Origin: Planctomycetota bacterium
Lineage (GTDB): Bacteria; Planctomycetota; UBA1135; UBA2386
Direction of reading: 5' to 3'
Length of the DNA stretch: 6,062 bases
Assembly: GCA_020425885.1 (NCBI GenBank)
Contig: JAGQRA010000874.1
Coordinates: forward strand, 1 to 6,062
Shown: one piece after another, positions 5,642 through 6,062 of the stretch
Position numbering within the stretch: position 1 is the stretch's first letter
How the letters are laid out: every line of letters starts with the position of its first letter
Program-made: the position numbers and the translations under genes
Notes under the pieces: model-generated
Seen by the model: the letters and a program-made list of their open reading frames with translations, nothing else
Databases searched by the model: none
Told to the model about the DNA's origin: nothing

Positions 5642-6062
5642 TCAGCGCATCCGGACTTCGAGGCCCGCGGTCGCCGCGTAACCACGCGTCGTGCCGGCGT
5701 CGAAGAAGAAGCCCTGCGCGGTGAGATCGAAGTCACCGAGCCAGGTCGGGATCGCGATCGAGTGCGTCGTCGAACCGGCGGTCAGGGCCAGCAGCGGCGT
5801 GGTGGCGAGCAGGGTGCCGACGCGGAGCGTGCAGCCATCGACGTTGAGCTCGTAGATGCCGCGGTCGTAGCCGAGCGCCATGACAGCGAAGCCGGTCGAC
5901 GGGCCGCCATCGAGGTTGATGTCGACCTGTTGCCCGCCGACGGGACAGCCGCTCGCCGTCAGCGTCGGCACGCTGCCGTCACCGGCGGCGCAGCCATAGC
6001 CGTACGAGACCGAGGATCCGGCGCAGGCCCGCGGTCCGACGGTGATCGTCACCGTGCCGAGG
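5642..6062 (-). CDS. C-terminal part of a probable secreted protein (5' end outside window)
   Basis: On the minus strand the frame is open from the right edge to TGA at 5644-5642, giving 139 visible residues. The GTG at 6052-6050 is an internal Val (GTVTITVG), because the frame is open up to the edge. The visible part has a regular Gly/Cys/Pro pattern: YGYGC, then VPTLTASGCPVGG, AVMALGYD, DGCTLRVGTLL, TTHSIAIP and a short C-terminus LEVRMR. It is rich in Gly, Ala, Thr and alternating hydrophobics, with four cysteines and no charged catalytic cluster, so it looks like an all-beta extracellular domain. I recognise the pattern as one found at the C-termini of large exported proteins in high-GC Planctomycetota, but I do not know its function and cannot name a Pfam family. 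The rest of the protein, presumably with a signal peptide and other domains, is not visible. It is convergent with the genes to its left and shows no link to electron transfer. Confidence 0.75.
   Translation of the reverse strand, partial: LGTVTITVGPRACAGSSVSYGYGCAAGDGSVPTLTASGCPVGGQQVDINLDGGPSTGFAVMALGYDRGIYELNVDGCTLRVGTLLATTPLLALTAGSTTHSIAIPTWLGDFDLTAQGFFFDAGTTRGYAATAGLEVRMR

Overview
The window is GC-rich throughout. It carries the 3' part of a tightly packed operon for what looks like an outer-membrane electron conduit, then a decayed ATPase gene and the 3' end of a convergent secreted-protein gene. The best taxonomic hint is the minus-strand gene at the right edge. Its Gly/Cys/Pro pattern (YGYGC, then SGCP..G, then GCTLRVG) resembles C-terminal domains I associate with exported proteins of high-GC Planctomycetota. 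That placement is a recollection-based inference. Other high-GC, cytochrome-rich phyla such as Myxococcota or Acidobacteriota are not excluded.

Region 1-4639 (+ strand) holds three genes joined by overlapping stop/start codons. The first is a multihaem cytochrome c, cut by the left edge, with 15 CXXCH motifs visible. The second is a 557-residue, cysteine-free protein with a signal peptide, ending in Trp-Arg-Phe, best read as an outer-membrane beta-barrel. The third is a 574-residue lipoprotein cytochrome with 22 CXXCH motifs. The gene order matches the logic of porin-cytochrome complexes: a barrel sheathing one cytochrome and contacting another, so that electrons cross the outer membrane. Both cytochromes are built from the same three-haem module of about 71-83 residues. 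The first gene shows five copies. The third shows seven copies plus one extra haem. Each module carries roughly three additional conserved histidines, enough for bis-His ligation of its three haems.

Region 4640-5641 contains no intact gene. After about 105 unremarkable bases comes a perfect 22-bp inverted repeat with a 1-base centre (4746-4790), made of four alternating copies of a TCATTCA/TGAATGA heptamer. It overlaps the start of a broken AAA+ (AAA_14-type)/DUF4143 ATPase gene. That gene has an in-frame amber stop, has lost its central part and has shifted frame. A GC-rich hairpin (5609-5631) lies between it and the convergent gene.

Region 5642-6062 (- strand) is the C-terminal 139 residues of the probable secreted protein whose start lies outside the window.
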